Of a DNA stretch of 59,872 nucleotides, positions 1 through 8,444 are shown piece by piece. Made by a program: the position numbers and the translations under genes. Location: positions 1 through 59,872 of the forward strand of contig JASLID010000001.1 in the NCBI GenBank assembly GCA_030153045.1, in the 5' to 3' direction. Source of the stretch: Flavobacterium sp. Its GTDB lineage: Bacteria > Bacteroidota > Bacteroidia > Flavobacteriales > Flavobacteriaceae. The notes beneath the pieces are model-generated. The model was not told where the DNA came from, made no database searches, and was given only the letters and a program-made list of their open reading frames with translations. Position 1 is the stretch's first letter. Each line of letters begins with the position of its first letter.

Positions 1-698
1 AACACACCATAAGAAGTAATGTTTTTAACAACACCTTCTAATACTTGTCCTTTTTGTAATTGACCAATAATTTCTTTTTTCTGAACCTCGATATCAGCTT
101 CGATAAGCGCTTTGTGAGAAACAACAACGTTTTTGAACTCATGGTTGATTTTCACAACTTTGAATTCCATCATTTTGTTTACATATTGATCGTAATCACG
201 GATTGGTTTCACATCGATTTGAGAACCTGGTAAGAAAGCTTCAATACCAAATACATCAACGATCATACCACCTTTAGTACGACATTTTACGAAACCGTTA
301 ACGATTTCTCCTGTTTCATTTGCAGAAATAACTCTATCCCAAGCTTTAATAGTACGAGCTTTACGGTGAGATAATACCAACTGACCTGTTTTATCCTCAC
401 GGATGTCAATTAATACTTCTACTTTGTCTCCTACTTTTAAGTTTGGATTGTAACGGAATTCGTTTAAAGAAATAACCCCTTCAGATTTAGCGTTGATATC
501 AACGATAGCATCTCTGTCAGTAATTCTTACTACAACTCCTTCTACCACTTCTTCTTGATCAGTGTTGATGAACGTTTTAGTAACTAACTCTTCGAATTCT
601 CTTAAGTTTTTTTCATCAACTGGATCAATACCTTCAGCATAATTATGCCAGTTAAAATTTGATAAAAACTCTTCTTGTGATTTTAATGTTTCAGACAT
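1..698 (-). CDS. rpsA: 30S ribosomal protein S1, 3' end cut off by window edge
   Basis: Partial gene: the start codon is at 696-698 and the frame stays open to base 1, giving about 232 residues of a protein that is usually near 590 residues in this group. The translation contains S1 (OB-fold) repeats: one around residues 40-110 (EGVVVRITDRDAIVDINAKS), a second around 125-190 (GFVKCRTKGGMIVDVFGIEA) and the beginning of a third near 207 (GQVLEGVVKNITSYG). S1 binds the 30S subunit and mRNA during translation initiation. Flavobacterial mRNAs often lack strong Shine-Dalgarno sequences, so S1 is probably important here. A well-formed promoter lies upstream. The identification is firm; only the 3' part is unseen. 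Confidence 0.96.
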   Translation of the reverse strand, partial: MSETLKSQEEFLSNFNWHNYAEGIDPVDEKNLREFEELVTKTFINTDQEEVVEGVVVRITDRDAIVDINAKSEGVISLNEFRYNPNLKVGDKVEVLIDIREDKTGQLVLSHRKARTIKAWDRVISANETGEIVNGFVKCRTKGGMIVDVFGIEAFLPGSQIDVKPIRDYDQYVNKMMEFKVVKINHEFKNVVVSHKALIEADIEVQKKEIIGQLQKGQVLEGVVKNITSYGV

Positions 699-814
699 GT
701 CTGATAAAAATTTGTATTTTGTTTTTCGTGAGTTTCTTTAAGCGATAGAAAAACAAAAGTGTTTTACATAAATAATTGATTTCCAAACGAAACTCTACTC
801 TGCATTTTGGACTG

Positions 815-845
815 CAAAAGTAATTCTTTTTTATTTATTAGCAAA
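815..845 (-). promoter_or_regulatory. rpsA promoter, Bacteroidetes-type
   Basis: Read on the minus strand, TTTG (842-845) is followed after 19 bases by TACTTTTG (815-822), which fits the Bacteroidetes consensus TTTG-N19-TAnnTTTG. Transcription would begin near 808 and leave a leader of about 110 nt before the rpsA start at 698. That is long enough to hold an autoregulatory element, but I see no clear hairpin in it. Confidence 0.6.
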
Positions 846-889
846 AATAAAATAGATAAAAGATGAGAGATGAAAGACTTATTCTCGGG

Positions 890-1024
890 AGCCGATGGCA
901 CGGGCATTTTTAGAAACCTTGTTCCCGCTATCGCTTATATCTTTTTGTTTTGTACATCTCCCAAAACTTTGAAACACCCAACATGACAAAACAAAAAGGA
1001 TATTTAGCTCTATCGGGGCTATTT
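890..1024. repeat. Degenerate dispersed palindromic repeat of flavobacterial type
   Basis: This non-coding stretch between rpsA and the nucleoside permease contains imperfect inverted arms: 937-953 (atatctttttgttttgt) and 986-1003 (acaaaacaaaaaggatat), 17 paired bases with one bulged C. They are flanked by GCCGATGGCACGGG at the left and TATCGGGGCTATTT at the right. From memory this resembles a short non-coding repeat scattered through Flavobacterium genomes, with a core like agccccgata...ctttttgtttt. No second copy is visible in the window. An open frame crosses it, but its translation looks unlike a protein. Confidence 0.5.
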
Positions 1025-1051
1025 GGGATTTGTATTGAATTGTCAGCAATG

Positions 1052-1087
1052 AAAAAACGTGACAGATTATAAAAACCTGTCACGTTT
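1052..1087 (-). terminator. Rho-independent terminator of the nucleoside permease gene
   Basis: A perfect 11-bp stem, aaacgtgacag (1055-1065) with ctgtcacgttt (1077-1087), has an 11-nt loop. On the minus strand the stem is followed directly by a run of T residues. It lies 23 bases past the permease stop codon. Confidence 0.85.
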
Positions 1088-1109
1088 GACAAAATAAATT
1101 TTATATTTT

Positions 1110-2363
1110 TTAGTGCGTTACACTTTCTACATCTTTCGGATTGTGTTTGTGCTTGAATAACACTGCAAAAGCAATCGCAATAAGCAATGCGTAAATAGCA
1201 AATGACAACCAGATATTGTGCCAATCTCTTTGTCCGTTGTGGGTGAAAAATTGATCAATGATAGTTCCACTAATAATTCCTCCAAAGAAAGCACCAAAAC
1301 CATTAGACATCATCATGAACAATCCCTGTGCTGACGAACGTATTTTAGAATCGGTTGTAGTTTCAATAAACAATGAACCTGAAATATTAAAGAAATCAAA
1401 CGCCATTCCATAAACTACACATGACAAAATGATCATCCATAAACCATCTACTGGGTTTCCGTAAGCGAATAATCCAAAACGCAATACCCAAGCCAACATA
1501 CTAATTAACATTACTTGCTTAATTCCAAATCTTTTCAAGAAAAATGGAATAGCTAGAATAAATAACGTTTCTGATATTTGAGAAATAGACATGATTATGG
1601 TTGAATACTTCACCACAAATGAATCGGCATACTGAGGAACATTCGCGAATTCTGATAAATAAGTGTCACCATACATATTGGTTAATTGTAATGCGCCTCC
1701 CAAAAACATAGAGAAAACAAAGAACAATGCCATTTTATAAGTTCCAAATAATTTAAAAGCATTCAATCCTAATTTTTGCGTTAAAGTAGCATTTTCAGAA
1801 ATTAATTTTTGCGGTGGACATTTAGGTAATGTGAATGAATAAATTCCTAATACAATTGCAGCAAAAGCAGCAATATAAAACATATTAGCTGATGCTTTAT
1901 TCCCAGTTAAGTTCGTAATCCACATCGCAGCAATAAAACCAATGGTTCCCCAAACACGAATAGGTGGAAATACTTTAATAACATCAAAATTATTGGTTTT
2001 AAGAATATTATAAGCTACTGAATTTGATAATGATATTGTTGGCATATAACATAACATCGAAGCAAAAATCACCCAAAAGAAACTTGTTGGATTATCGACC
2101 ATAGGAATACAAGCCAAAGCCAAACCACCCAATATGTGAAGAATTCCGTATAATTTTTCGGCATTCATCCATTTATCAGCAACGATACCAGTTAAAGCTG
2201 GCATTAATATAGAAGAAATTCCTAAAGTTGAGAAAATAGCACCAAACTCGGCACCACTCCATTGTTTTGTTGCAAACCAGTAATTTCCAACAGTAATTAA
2301 CCAAGCTCCCCACACAAAAAACTGAAGGAAACTCATTAACGTTAATCTAATTTTGATATTCAT
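1110..2363 (-). CDS. Nucleoside:H+ symporter, MFS (NupG/XapB-like)
   Basis: 417-residue membrane protein with about 12 hydrophobic segments. The N-terminus (MNIKIRLTLMSFLQFFVWGAWL) and the segments FSTLGISSILMPALTGIVADKW and KVFPPIRVWGTIGFI match the nucleoside:H+ symporter family (NupG, XapB) of the major facilitator superfamily. It probably imports nucleosides across the inner membrane by proton symport; the exact substrate cannot be read from sequence. It follows cmk on the same strand after an 85-bp gap and ends in a strong terminator. A functional link with the pyrimidine kinase cmk is attractive, but porQ-cmk is a separate conserved pair, so a shared transcript is only possible. Confidence 0.85.
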   Translation of the reverse strand: MNIKIRLTLMSFLQFFVWGAWLITVGNYWFATKQWSGAEFGAIFSTLGISSILMPALTGIVADKWMNAEKLYGILHILGGLALACIPMVDNPTSFFWVIFASMLCYMPTISLSNSVAYNILKTNNFDVIKVFPPIRVWGTIGFIAAMWITNLTGNKASANMFYIAAFAAIVLGIYSFTLPKCPPQKLISENATLTQKLGLNAFKLFGTYKMALFFVFSMFLGGALQLTNMYGDTYLSEFANVPQYADSFVVKYSTIIMSISQISETLFILAIPFFLKRFGIKQVMLISMLAWVLRFGLFAYGNPVDGLWMIILSCVVYGMAFDFFNISGSLFIETTTDSKIRSSAQGLFMMMSNGFGAFFGGIISGTIIDQFFTHNGQRDWHNIWLSFAIYALLIAIAFAVLFKHKHNPKDVESVTH

Positions 2364-2448
2364 AATCTTTAATCTTGTTTTTGGTTTTTGTTCGATTTTA
2401 AAAAGCCCGTAAATCTAACAATAAAAATAACTCTACAAATAAATTCGT

Positions 2449-3129
2449 CTAAATATTATTAACCAAATCAAGAACGGCTTGAAACTGCTCTTCTCTTGTT
2501 AAGTGAGAATTATCAATTTCGATGGCATCATCAGCCATTACAAGAGGTGAATCTTCACGATGAGTATCGATATAATCACGCTCTTCTACATTTTTAAGTA
2601 CTTCTTCAAAGGAAACCACATCTCCTTTTTCTATTAATTCATCATAACGACGTTGCGCACGGGTTTGTGGGCTCGCAGTCATGAATATTTTAAGTTCTGC
2701 ATCAGGAAAAACGACCGTTCCAATGTCACGACCATCCATTACAATCCCTTTGTTTTTTCCCATTTCCTGTTGTTGTTCGACCAATTTGGCACGAACTTGA
2801 GAAACCTCAGCGACTTTGCTTACAAAACCTGAAACTTCGATGGTACGAATCTCTTTTTCGACATTTACATCATTCAAATACATTTCAGCAAAACCTAAAG
2901 TGGCATTAAATTCAAAATGCAGTTTTATTTTTGGTAAATCTTGGATTAAGCTTTCTTTATCGAAAGCAGCTGTAGAAATCAACTTATTTTGCATTGCATA
3001 AAATGCTACAGCACGATACATAGCGCCTGTATCGACATAAATATATCCTAATTCTTTAGCTAATTGTTTGGCCAAAGTACTTTTCCCTGTTGACGAAAAT
3101 CCGTCTATGGCAATGGTGATTTTTTTCAA
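2449..3129 (-). CDS. cmk: (d)CMP kinase (cytidylate kinase)
   Basis: 226 residues, the normal length of the family. The P-loop GFSSTGKS lies at residues 10-17. It is followed by the substrate-site segment YVDTGAMYRAVAFY and the MDGRDIGTVVFPDAELKIFMTAS signature with the lid arginines (RAQRRYDEL). The enzyme phosphorylates CMP and dCMP with ATP in the cytoplasm, feeding CTP and dCTP pools. It begins 12 bases after porQ ends and is very likely co-transcribed with it. The porQ-cmk pairing recurs in Bacteroidetes. Confidence 0.95.
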   Translation of the reverse strand: MKKITIAIDGFSSTGKSTLAKQLAKELGYIYVDTGAMYRAVAFYAMQNKLISTAAFDKESLIQDLPKIKLHFEFNATLGFAEMYLNDVNVEKEIRTIEVSGFVSKVAEVSQVRAKLVEQQQEMGKNKGIVMDGRDIGTVVFPDAELKIFMTASPQTRAQRRYDELIEKGDVVSFEEVLKNVEERDYIDTHREDSPLVMADDAIEIDNSHLTREEQFQAVLDLVNNI

Positions 3130-3141
3130 AATGTAAATGGT

Positions 3142-4158
3142 TTAAAGATTAATCATCAACCCAAATAAACTGGTGTTGGATGCTAATGTGTATCTTGAGT
3201 AAGAATAATCGAATCTGAATTTATTGAATCGGATTCCGAAACCGGCTGAGATTCCTGAAAACGTTCTTTGCTCTAATATTTTAAGTTCGGCTGCACGGCG
3301 GAAGTTGTAACTTAATCGAAAACTAATGGCTTTTTGTGGTAAAATTTCGGCACCAAAAATAACGTGTCTGAATGCATTTCCTAAGAAACTCACTTTTTCT
3401 TCAATAGGTGCGCCATCAATACTTTGCTCGCTTCGGGCTGGGTTAGAAAATGCTACTTTCCATTTTTGCATATTTTCTAACGTTAAGTGCCAGCGCACAG
3501 GAACATTATCTAGTTCTTGCGATATTCCTGCAATAACTTCAAAAGGTAATTTTTCCCTTTCATCATTATAGGTTGAGATTTGTGTTCCAAAATTACGTGT
3601 CACTAAAGCAAAATTGATATCATTTTTATCATCTATGTAAACCGCACCAATATCAGCGGCAGCTCCAAAAGACTGATAGCTTTCTAAAGTTGAGGAGATA
3701 AATTTCGCATTAGCACCCAAATATAAGTTAGTCCAAGGCACGTTATAAGCATACCCTAAAGACAATGCTACTTCGCTACCTTTAAACTCACCGGTTGATT
3801 CGCCAAATTCGTTTCTTCCATCAAATTTACCATAATTTACATACGTAACACCGGCATGAAATGTATTTAAGTGTTTGTCGTAAGTATATGCATAAGCTGC
3901 TGTTCCGTAGCTCACGTCGCCTAAATAGTTGGCATAATTGAGAGACAATCGTCCATCCATTTCTTCATTGATAGAAGCTGGATTAAACAACGGCTGATTG
4001 ACATCGTAATCGTAATTTGTAATGGCTTTACCTCCTAGCGCAGCTTGTCTAGGGGAAGAAATTAAATTTAAAAACTGATAAACACTCTCACCTCCTACTT
4101 GACAATAAGTTGAATTATAAGCCGTAAACAGTAAAAGAATATAAAGTTTTTTTTGCAT
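3142..4158 (-). CDS. porQ: Type IX secretion system protein PorQ
   Basis: 338-residue predicted outer-membrane beta-barrel. An N-terminal signal peptide (MQKKLYILLLFTAYNSTYC) leads into QVGGESVYQFLNLISSPRQAALGG, which is characteristic of PorQ. Alternating barrel strands and repeated aromatic-glycine turns follow, ending in a typical outer-membrane C-terminus (LFGLMINL). PorQ belongs to the type IX secretion attachment complex that anchors A-LPS-linked cargo with PorU, PorV and PorZ. Position just before cmk and near lon supports the call. Older annotations sometimes name this family penicillin-binding protein, but no transpeptidase motif is present. Confidence 0.9.
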   Translation of the reverse strand: MQKKLYILLLFTAYNSTYCQVGGESVYQFLNLISSPRQAALGGKAITNYDYDVNQPLFNPASINEEMDGRLSLNYANYLGDVSYGTAAYAYTYDKHLNTFHAGVTYVNYGKFDGRNEFGESTGEFKGSEVALSLGYAYNVPWTNLYLGANAKFISSTLESYQSFGAAADIGAVYIDDKNDINFALVTRNFGTQISTYNDEREKLPFEVIAGISQELDNVPVRWHLTLENMQKWKVAFSNPARSEQSIDGAPIEEKVSFLGNAFRHVIFGAEILPQKAISFRLSYNFRRAAELKILEQRTFSGISAGFGIRFNKFRFDYSYSRYTLASNTSLFGLMINL

Positions 4159-4214
4159 TTAATTGGTCGAATTATAACTACATAACGCGGAAGCGAAGAT
4201 ATTATTTTTTATAA

Positions 4215-4242
4215 AAAAAACGGCTAAAAAATTAGCCGTTTT
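4215..4242 (-). terminator. Terminator of lon
   Basis: The stem aaaacggctaa (4217-4227) pairs with ttagccgtttt (4232-4242) around a short A loop. On the minus strand it runs into eight T residues. It sits immediately past the lon stop codon and separates lon from porQ-cmk. Confidence 0.85.
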
Positions 4243-4246
4243 ATAT

Positions 4247-6697
4247 TTACAACGTTTTAGCGTGTTTTACCTTCTCTTTTGTGACTGCAATTTCGAGAAC
4301 TTCGCTCATTTCATTCACAAAATGAAAAGTCAATCCTTCAATATATTCTTCTTTTATCTCGTTAATGTCTTTACGGTTTTCTTCAGAAAGGATAATCTCT
4401 TTAATCTTAGCTCTTTTAGCAGCTAATATTTTTTCTTTAATTCCACCAACAGGAAGTACTCTTCCTCTAAGGGTTATTTCGCCAGTCATGGCCAAATTTT
4501 TCCTTACTTTTTTCTGTGTCAACAAAGACACTAGAGATGTTAACATAGCAATACCAGCACTTGGTCCATCTTTAGGTGTTGCACCTTCCGGAATGTGAAC
4601 GTGAATATTGTTTTTGGTGAAAATCTCAGGATTAATTCCTAATCTTTCGGCATTGGCTTTTACATATTCCATGGCGATGGTAATCGATTCTTTCATTACT
4701 GTTCCCATATTTCCTGTAAAGGTTAAATTTCCTTTCCCTGCAGAAATAATAGATTCAATAAATAAAATATCTCCACCTACACTTGTCCAAGCCAAACCTG
4801 TAACCACACCAGCGGTATCATTATTTTCGTATTTATCACGACCCATTCTGGCTACACCAAGAACAGTTACAATATCTTCATCGGTAACTTTAATGTTATA
4901 TTCTTCTTCGAGAGCAATACATTTAGCAGCATTACGCACCATTTGTGCAATTTTTTTCTCTAAACCACGAACACCTGATTCGCGGGTGTAACCTTCCACT
5001 ATTTTTTCTAACTGCTTTTTACCAAAAGAAATTTGCTTTGCCGTTAATCCGTGTTCTTTAATTTGTTTGGGAACCAAATGCTGCTTAGCAATTTCTACTT
5101 TCTCTTCAATAGTGTATCCTGACATATTGATAATTTCCATACGGTCACGCAAAGCAGGCTGTACATTAGCAATATTATTTGAAGTAGCAATAAACATCAC
5201 TTTAGATAAATCGAATCCCATTTCAAGGAAGTTATCGTAAAATTCTTTGTTTTGCTCAGGATCTAATACTTCTAGCAATGCTGAAGATGGATCACCTTGA
5301 TTGCTTTGTGACAACTTATCGATCTCATCTAAAATAAACACTGGATTTGAAGTTCCTGCCTTTTTTAAATTTTGAAGAATTCGTCCAGGCATGGCTCCAA
5401 TATAAGTCTTACGGTGACCGCGAATTTCAGCTTCATCACGCAAACCACCTAACGACATACGAACATATTCACGTCCTAAAGCTTCGGCAACAGAGCGTCC
5501 AATTGAAGTTTTACCAACTCCCGGAGGTCCTGTAAAGCATAAAATAGGTGATTTCATATCGTTACGTAATTTTAAAACAGCCAAGTGTTCAATCATACGT
5601 TTTTTAACATCATCTAAACCAAAATGATCTCTGTCTAATATTTTTTGAGCTCTTTTTAAATCGAAGTTGTCTTTAGAAAATTTATTCCAAGGCAATTCTA
5701 AAAATAGCTCAATATAATTTCTTTGAATACCAAAATCGGGCGAATTAGGGTTGGTTCTCTGCAACTTTGAGATTTCTTTATCGAAATGTTTGCGCGTTTT
5801 GGCATCCCAATCAATTTGGGCAGCTTTGGCTTTCATTTCTTCAATCTCTTCTTCGTGTGAAGCACCACCTAATTCCTCTTGAATGGTTTTCATTTGTTGC
5901 TGCAAGAAATACTCTCTTTGCTGCTGATCTAAATCGAAGCGAACTTTAGATTGGATGTCGTTCTTCAATTCTAATTTTTGAAGTTCAACATTCATATGCT
6001 TAAGCGTACTTAAAGCTCTATCTTTAAGATTGTTTACTTCTAATAATTCTTGTTTTTCAACCACATTTAAATTCATGTTGGAAGAAACAAAATTCACTAA
6101 AAATGAATTGCTCTCAATATTTTTGATGGCAAATGTAGCTTCGGTAGGAATGTTTGGACTTTCTTTTATGATTTGAATAGCCAAATCGCGAACAGAATCT
6201 ATAATAGCTGAAAACTCTTTGTCTTTTGTTGTTGGTCTTTCTTCAGAAACTTCTTTAATTGAGGCTTTCATGTAAGGTTCTACTGCAGTAACCTTATCAA
6301 TTTCGAAACGCTTTTTCCCTTGAAGAATAACGGTTACGTTACCGTCAGGCATTTTTAAAACACGAAGAATTCTGGCAACAGTACCCACTTTGTTAATGTC
6401 GTTTTCTGTTGGATCTTCATCTTCTTCATTTTTTTGAGAAACTACTCCAATAATTTTATCAGACGCATTAGCATCATTAATCAATTTAATAGACTTATCT
6501 CTTCCGGCTGTAATAGGAATTACAACACCTGGAAAAAGAACAGTGTTTCTAAGTGGCAGAATAGGCAAATCGGCTGGAAGCTCTTCGTTATTCATTTCCT
6601 CCTCATCTTCGGGAGTAAGAAGTGGGATTAAATCGGCTTCCGAGTCAAATTCTTGCAGTGACAAATTGTCAATTGTGATTATTTTTTGTTGAGACAT
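4247..6697 (-). CDS. lon: ATP-dependent protease Lon (endopeptidase La)
   Basis: 816 residues with full Lon architecture. The N-terminal substrate-binding domain covers about residues 42-245 (LPILPLRNTVLFPGVVIPI). The AAA+ module has Walker A GPPGVGKT at 390-397 and Walker B FILDEID at 454-460. The C-terminal protease domain has the catalytic Ser713 in PKDGPSAGIAM and the dyad Lys756 in GGIKEKIL. It degrades damaged and regulatory proteins in the cytoplasm. The gene is flanked by its own terminator, and a TAACTTTG box lies about 50 bases upstream, so it is probably a single-gene unit. Compared with enterobacterial Lon it has an acidic N-terminal extension of about 40 residues, usual in Bacteroidetes. 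Confidence 0.97.
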   Translation of the reverse strand: MSQQKIITIDNLSLQEFDSEADLIPLLTPEDEEEMNNEELPADLPILPLRNTVLFPGVVIPITAGRDKSIKLINDANASDKIIGVVSQKNEEDEDPTENDINKVGTVARILRVLKMPDGNVTVILQGKKRFEIDKVTAVEPYMKASIKEVSEERPTTKDKEFSAIIDSVRDLAIQIIKESPNIPTEATFAIKNIESNSFLVNFVSSNMNLNVVEKQELLEVNNLKDRALSTLKHMNVELQKLELKNDIQSKVRFDLDQQQREYFLQQQMKTIQEELGGASHEEEIEEMKAKAAQIDWDAKTRKHFDKEISKLQRTNPNSPDFGIQRNYIELFLELPWNKFSKDNFDLKRAQKILDRDHFGLDDVKKRMIEHLAVLKLRNDMKSPILCFTGPPGVGKTSIGRSVAEALGREYVRMSLGGLRDEAEIRGHRKTYIGAMPGRILQNLKKAGTSNPVFILDEIDKLSQSNQGDPSSALLEVLDPEQNKEFYDNFLEMGFDLSKVMFIATSNNIANVQPALRDRMEIINMSGYTIEEKVEIAKQHLVPKQIKEHGLTAKQISFGKKQLEKIVEGYTRESGVRGLEKKIAQMVRNAAKCIALEEEYNIKVTDEDIVTVLGVARMGRDKYENNDTAGVVTGLAWTSVGGDILFIESIISAGKGNLTFTGNMGTVMKESITIAMEYVKANAERLGINPEIFTKNNIHVHIPEGATPKDGPSAGIAMLTSLVSLLTQKKVRKNLAMTGEITLRGRVLPVGGIKEKILAAKRAKIKEIILSEENRKDINEIKEEYIEGLTFHFVNEMSEVLEIAVTKEKVKHAKTL

Positions 6698-6743
6698 ATT
6701 GTATTTAGGTCATTTTGTCATTAAACATAGAATGTTTACTATG

Positions 6744-6751
6744 CAAAGTTA
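6744..6751 (-). promoter_or_regulatory. Probable -7 element of the lon promoter
   Basis: TAACTTTG on the minus strand matches TAnnTTTG and lies 46 bases before the lon start. No TTG is found at the ideal distance upstream, so the assignment is tentative. Confidence 0.35.
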
Positions 6752-6841
6752 TTACATATTAAACAATCATTTAGTTGAAAATCAATAAATAACAAAATTA
6801 TTTACATCATATTCATTCTAATAAGTCAAGGATTGTGCCAT

Positions 6842-6867
6842 AAAAAAATCCCGAACAAGTCGGGATT
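6842..6867 (-). terminator. Terminator of the repeat lipoprotein gene
   Basis: The stem aatcccga (6847-6854) pairs with tcgggatt (6860-6867) around a 5-nt loop. On the minus strand it is followed by seven T residues. It lies 20 bases past the stop codon at 6888. Confidence 0.85.
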
Positions 6868-6887
6868 CGTTATTTTCTAATTAAGAA

Positions 6888-8399
6888 TTAATTAAAATAT
6901 GGGTCGTCTAAACCATAATTGAAAGTACCGTTTGTTACTTGATAACTACCAACTACATTCCCATTCACACGTTTATCATACGTTATAGTAAAAGTTCCTT
7001 TTATTCTTTTCGTAGTTAGGTTAAATTCTGTGATTGTGATTGATCCGCCTGTTATAACAGCACTACTACCTGTTGGCAAAACCATATGCCCTTGACAATA
7101 AGTTGGGCCATCTAAACCATCTCTTTCTATTAGAGAATAAGTACCTGGTACCCATTTAACATTAGGAATATATAAAAATATTTCTGTTAAAGAACCTAAA
7201 TTATCACTAGTATCTCCTTGAATTCCTAAGTATCTTGGGTCTCCAGCTGGAGCACCGTTATTCCAAATACTCACATCATTATGTGTCAAAGAATATAAGT
7301 ATGGTTGCATGTGATCATACTGAACCCCATTTATGTTGGCCGTCATCAATGCTGGTGAATTATCTACTGAACCAACTGAACCCGTAAATACAAGTTCATT
7401 ACCGTAAGAAATTCCATTAATATTTCTTGCATAGGCACGAACATAATATACTTGACCAGGCATTGTAGGTGTAATGTGTGATACAAAACTGCCCGTTCCA
7501 GTTCCATCAGACGTAGTTCTATTACTTGCTGGGATAAAATTTGCACTATAACCCCATACAACCCCTCTGTCAGTGATAGGCGATCCGCCGTCTGAAGTTA
7601 TATTCCCTCCACTAGTAGCATTTGGCGCTGTATTATTGGTAATTGCTGTTGTTGTAAGAACCGGAAGATTAGACGCCCCTCCAGCCGTTGTAAACGTAAC
7701 CTGATTCCCATAAGCCGTTCCATTAACATTTGTTGCATAAGCACGAACATAATAAACAGTGCTTGCTGCTAAACCGCCAATTGCTGAAGTAAAACTTCCC
7801 GTTCCTGTTCCATCAACTGTTTTTGAATTTGCTGTAGTTGGACCTGTAGTTGTGCTCCAAACCACACCTCTTACTGTAACTGGTGAACCACCATCAGCAG
7901 TAACATTTCCTCCGCTTGAAGCTGATGAAGATGTAACACCACTAGCAACTGTTGTTGTAACTACAGGGAAATTAGAGGGATTAGATATTGTTGTAAAAGT
8001 AATTTGATTACCATATGCCGTCCCACTACTGTTTGTAGCATAAGCACGAACATAATAAGTAGTTCCCGCTGTTAAACCAGTAATAGAAGAAGTAAAGCTT
8101 CCAATTCCTGTACCATCAACAGTTTTTGAATTTGCTGTAGTTGGACTAGCTGCTGTACTCCATACCACACCTCTTGCAATAACAGCAGTACCTCCATCAG
8201 CAGTGATAGTACCTCCTGATATGGCAGAAGTTGTTAATAAACTTGAATGATTAGTTGTAGTCAATACAGGCAATAATGCTGGATCAATAGGATTGTCAGT
8301 ATTAGGTATAGTTCCTTCAAATGGCTCGATTTCACAAGCTGAAAAAAACAGTACTGTAAAGAACAATAAAAGCGCCGAAATGTTTTTTAGTTTATTCAT
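6888..8399 (-). CDS. Surface lipoprotein with three fibronectin-III-like repeats
   Basis: 503 residues. A type II signal peptide ends at the lipobox FFSAC, with Cys22 as the lipidated residue. Three tandem repeats follow at about residues 46-146, 147-247 and 248-348. Each has the pattern ...SGG.(I/V)T(A/S)DGG...RGVVW...DGTG.GSF...(Y/V)YYVRAYA.N..G.(A/S)YGN...FT, and the GVVW motifs are exactly 101 residues apart. This YYVRAYATN pattern is common in Bacteroidetes fibronectin-III-like surface modules. Residues 350-503 form a separate beta-rich domain (MTANINGVQY ... GTFTITYDKRVNG) similar to DUF6252-type lipoproteins. Binding or adhesion is plausible but not shown. It stands alone between two terminators. 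Confidence 0.75.
   Translation of the reverse strand: MNKLKNISALLLFFTVLFFSACEIEPFEGTIPNTDNPIDPALLPVLTTTNHSSLLTTSAISGGTITADGGTAVIARGVVWSTAASPTTANSKTVDGTGIGSFTSSITGLTAGTTYYVRAYATNSSGTAYGNQITFTTISNPSNFPVVTTTVASGVTSSSASSGGNVTADGGSPVTVRGVVWSTTTGPTTANSKTVDGTGTGSFTSAIGGLAASTVYYVRAYATNVNGTAYGNQVTFTTAGGASNLPVLTTTAITNNTAPNATSGGNITSDGGSPITDRGVVWGYSANFIPASNRTTSDGTGTGSFVSHITPTMPGQVYYVRAYARNINGISYGNELVFTGSVGSVDNSPALMTANINGVQYDHMQPYLYSLTHNDVSIWNNGAPAGDPRYLGIQGDTSDNLGSLTEIFLYIPNVKWVPGTYSLIERDGLDGPTYCQGHMVLPTGSSAVITGGSITITEFNLTTKRIKGTFTITYDKRVNGNVVGSYQVTNGTFNYGLDDPYFN
7356..8264 (-). repeat. Three tandem 303-bp coding repeats
   Basis: The repeats occupy about 7962-8264, 7659-7961 and 7356-7658 and encode the 101-residue modules of the lipoprotein. 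The first two are close at the DNA level: for example, near-identical segments around 7812-7848 and 8115-8151 encode TANSKTVDGTG. The third is more diverged. The equal length without indels points to in-frame duplication followed by drift. Confidence 0.8.
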
Positions 8400-8444
8400 T
8401 ATTAAGAATTGGGTTTGTTTTTAAAAATTTTTCAAATATAATAT

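Noticed and set aside
928..1224. 98-residue minus-strand frame across the intergenic repeat and the permease 3' end
   Set aside because: It overlaps the permease gene, the terminator and the palindromic repeat, and its composition does not resemble a protein.
7356..8264. Repeat array considered as CRISPR or mobile repeat
   Set aside because: The period is 303 bp, in frame and protein-coding; no short direct repeats with unique spacers were seen here or elsewhere in the window.
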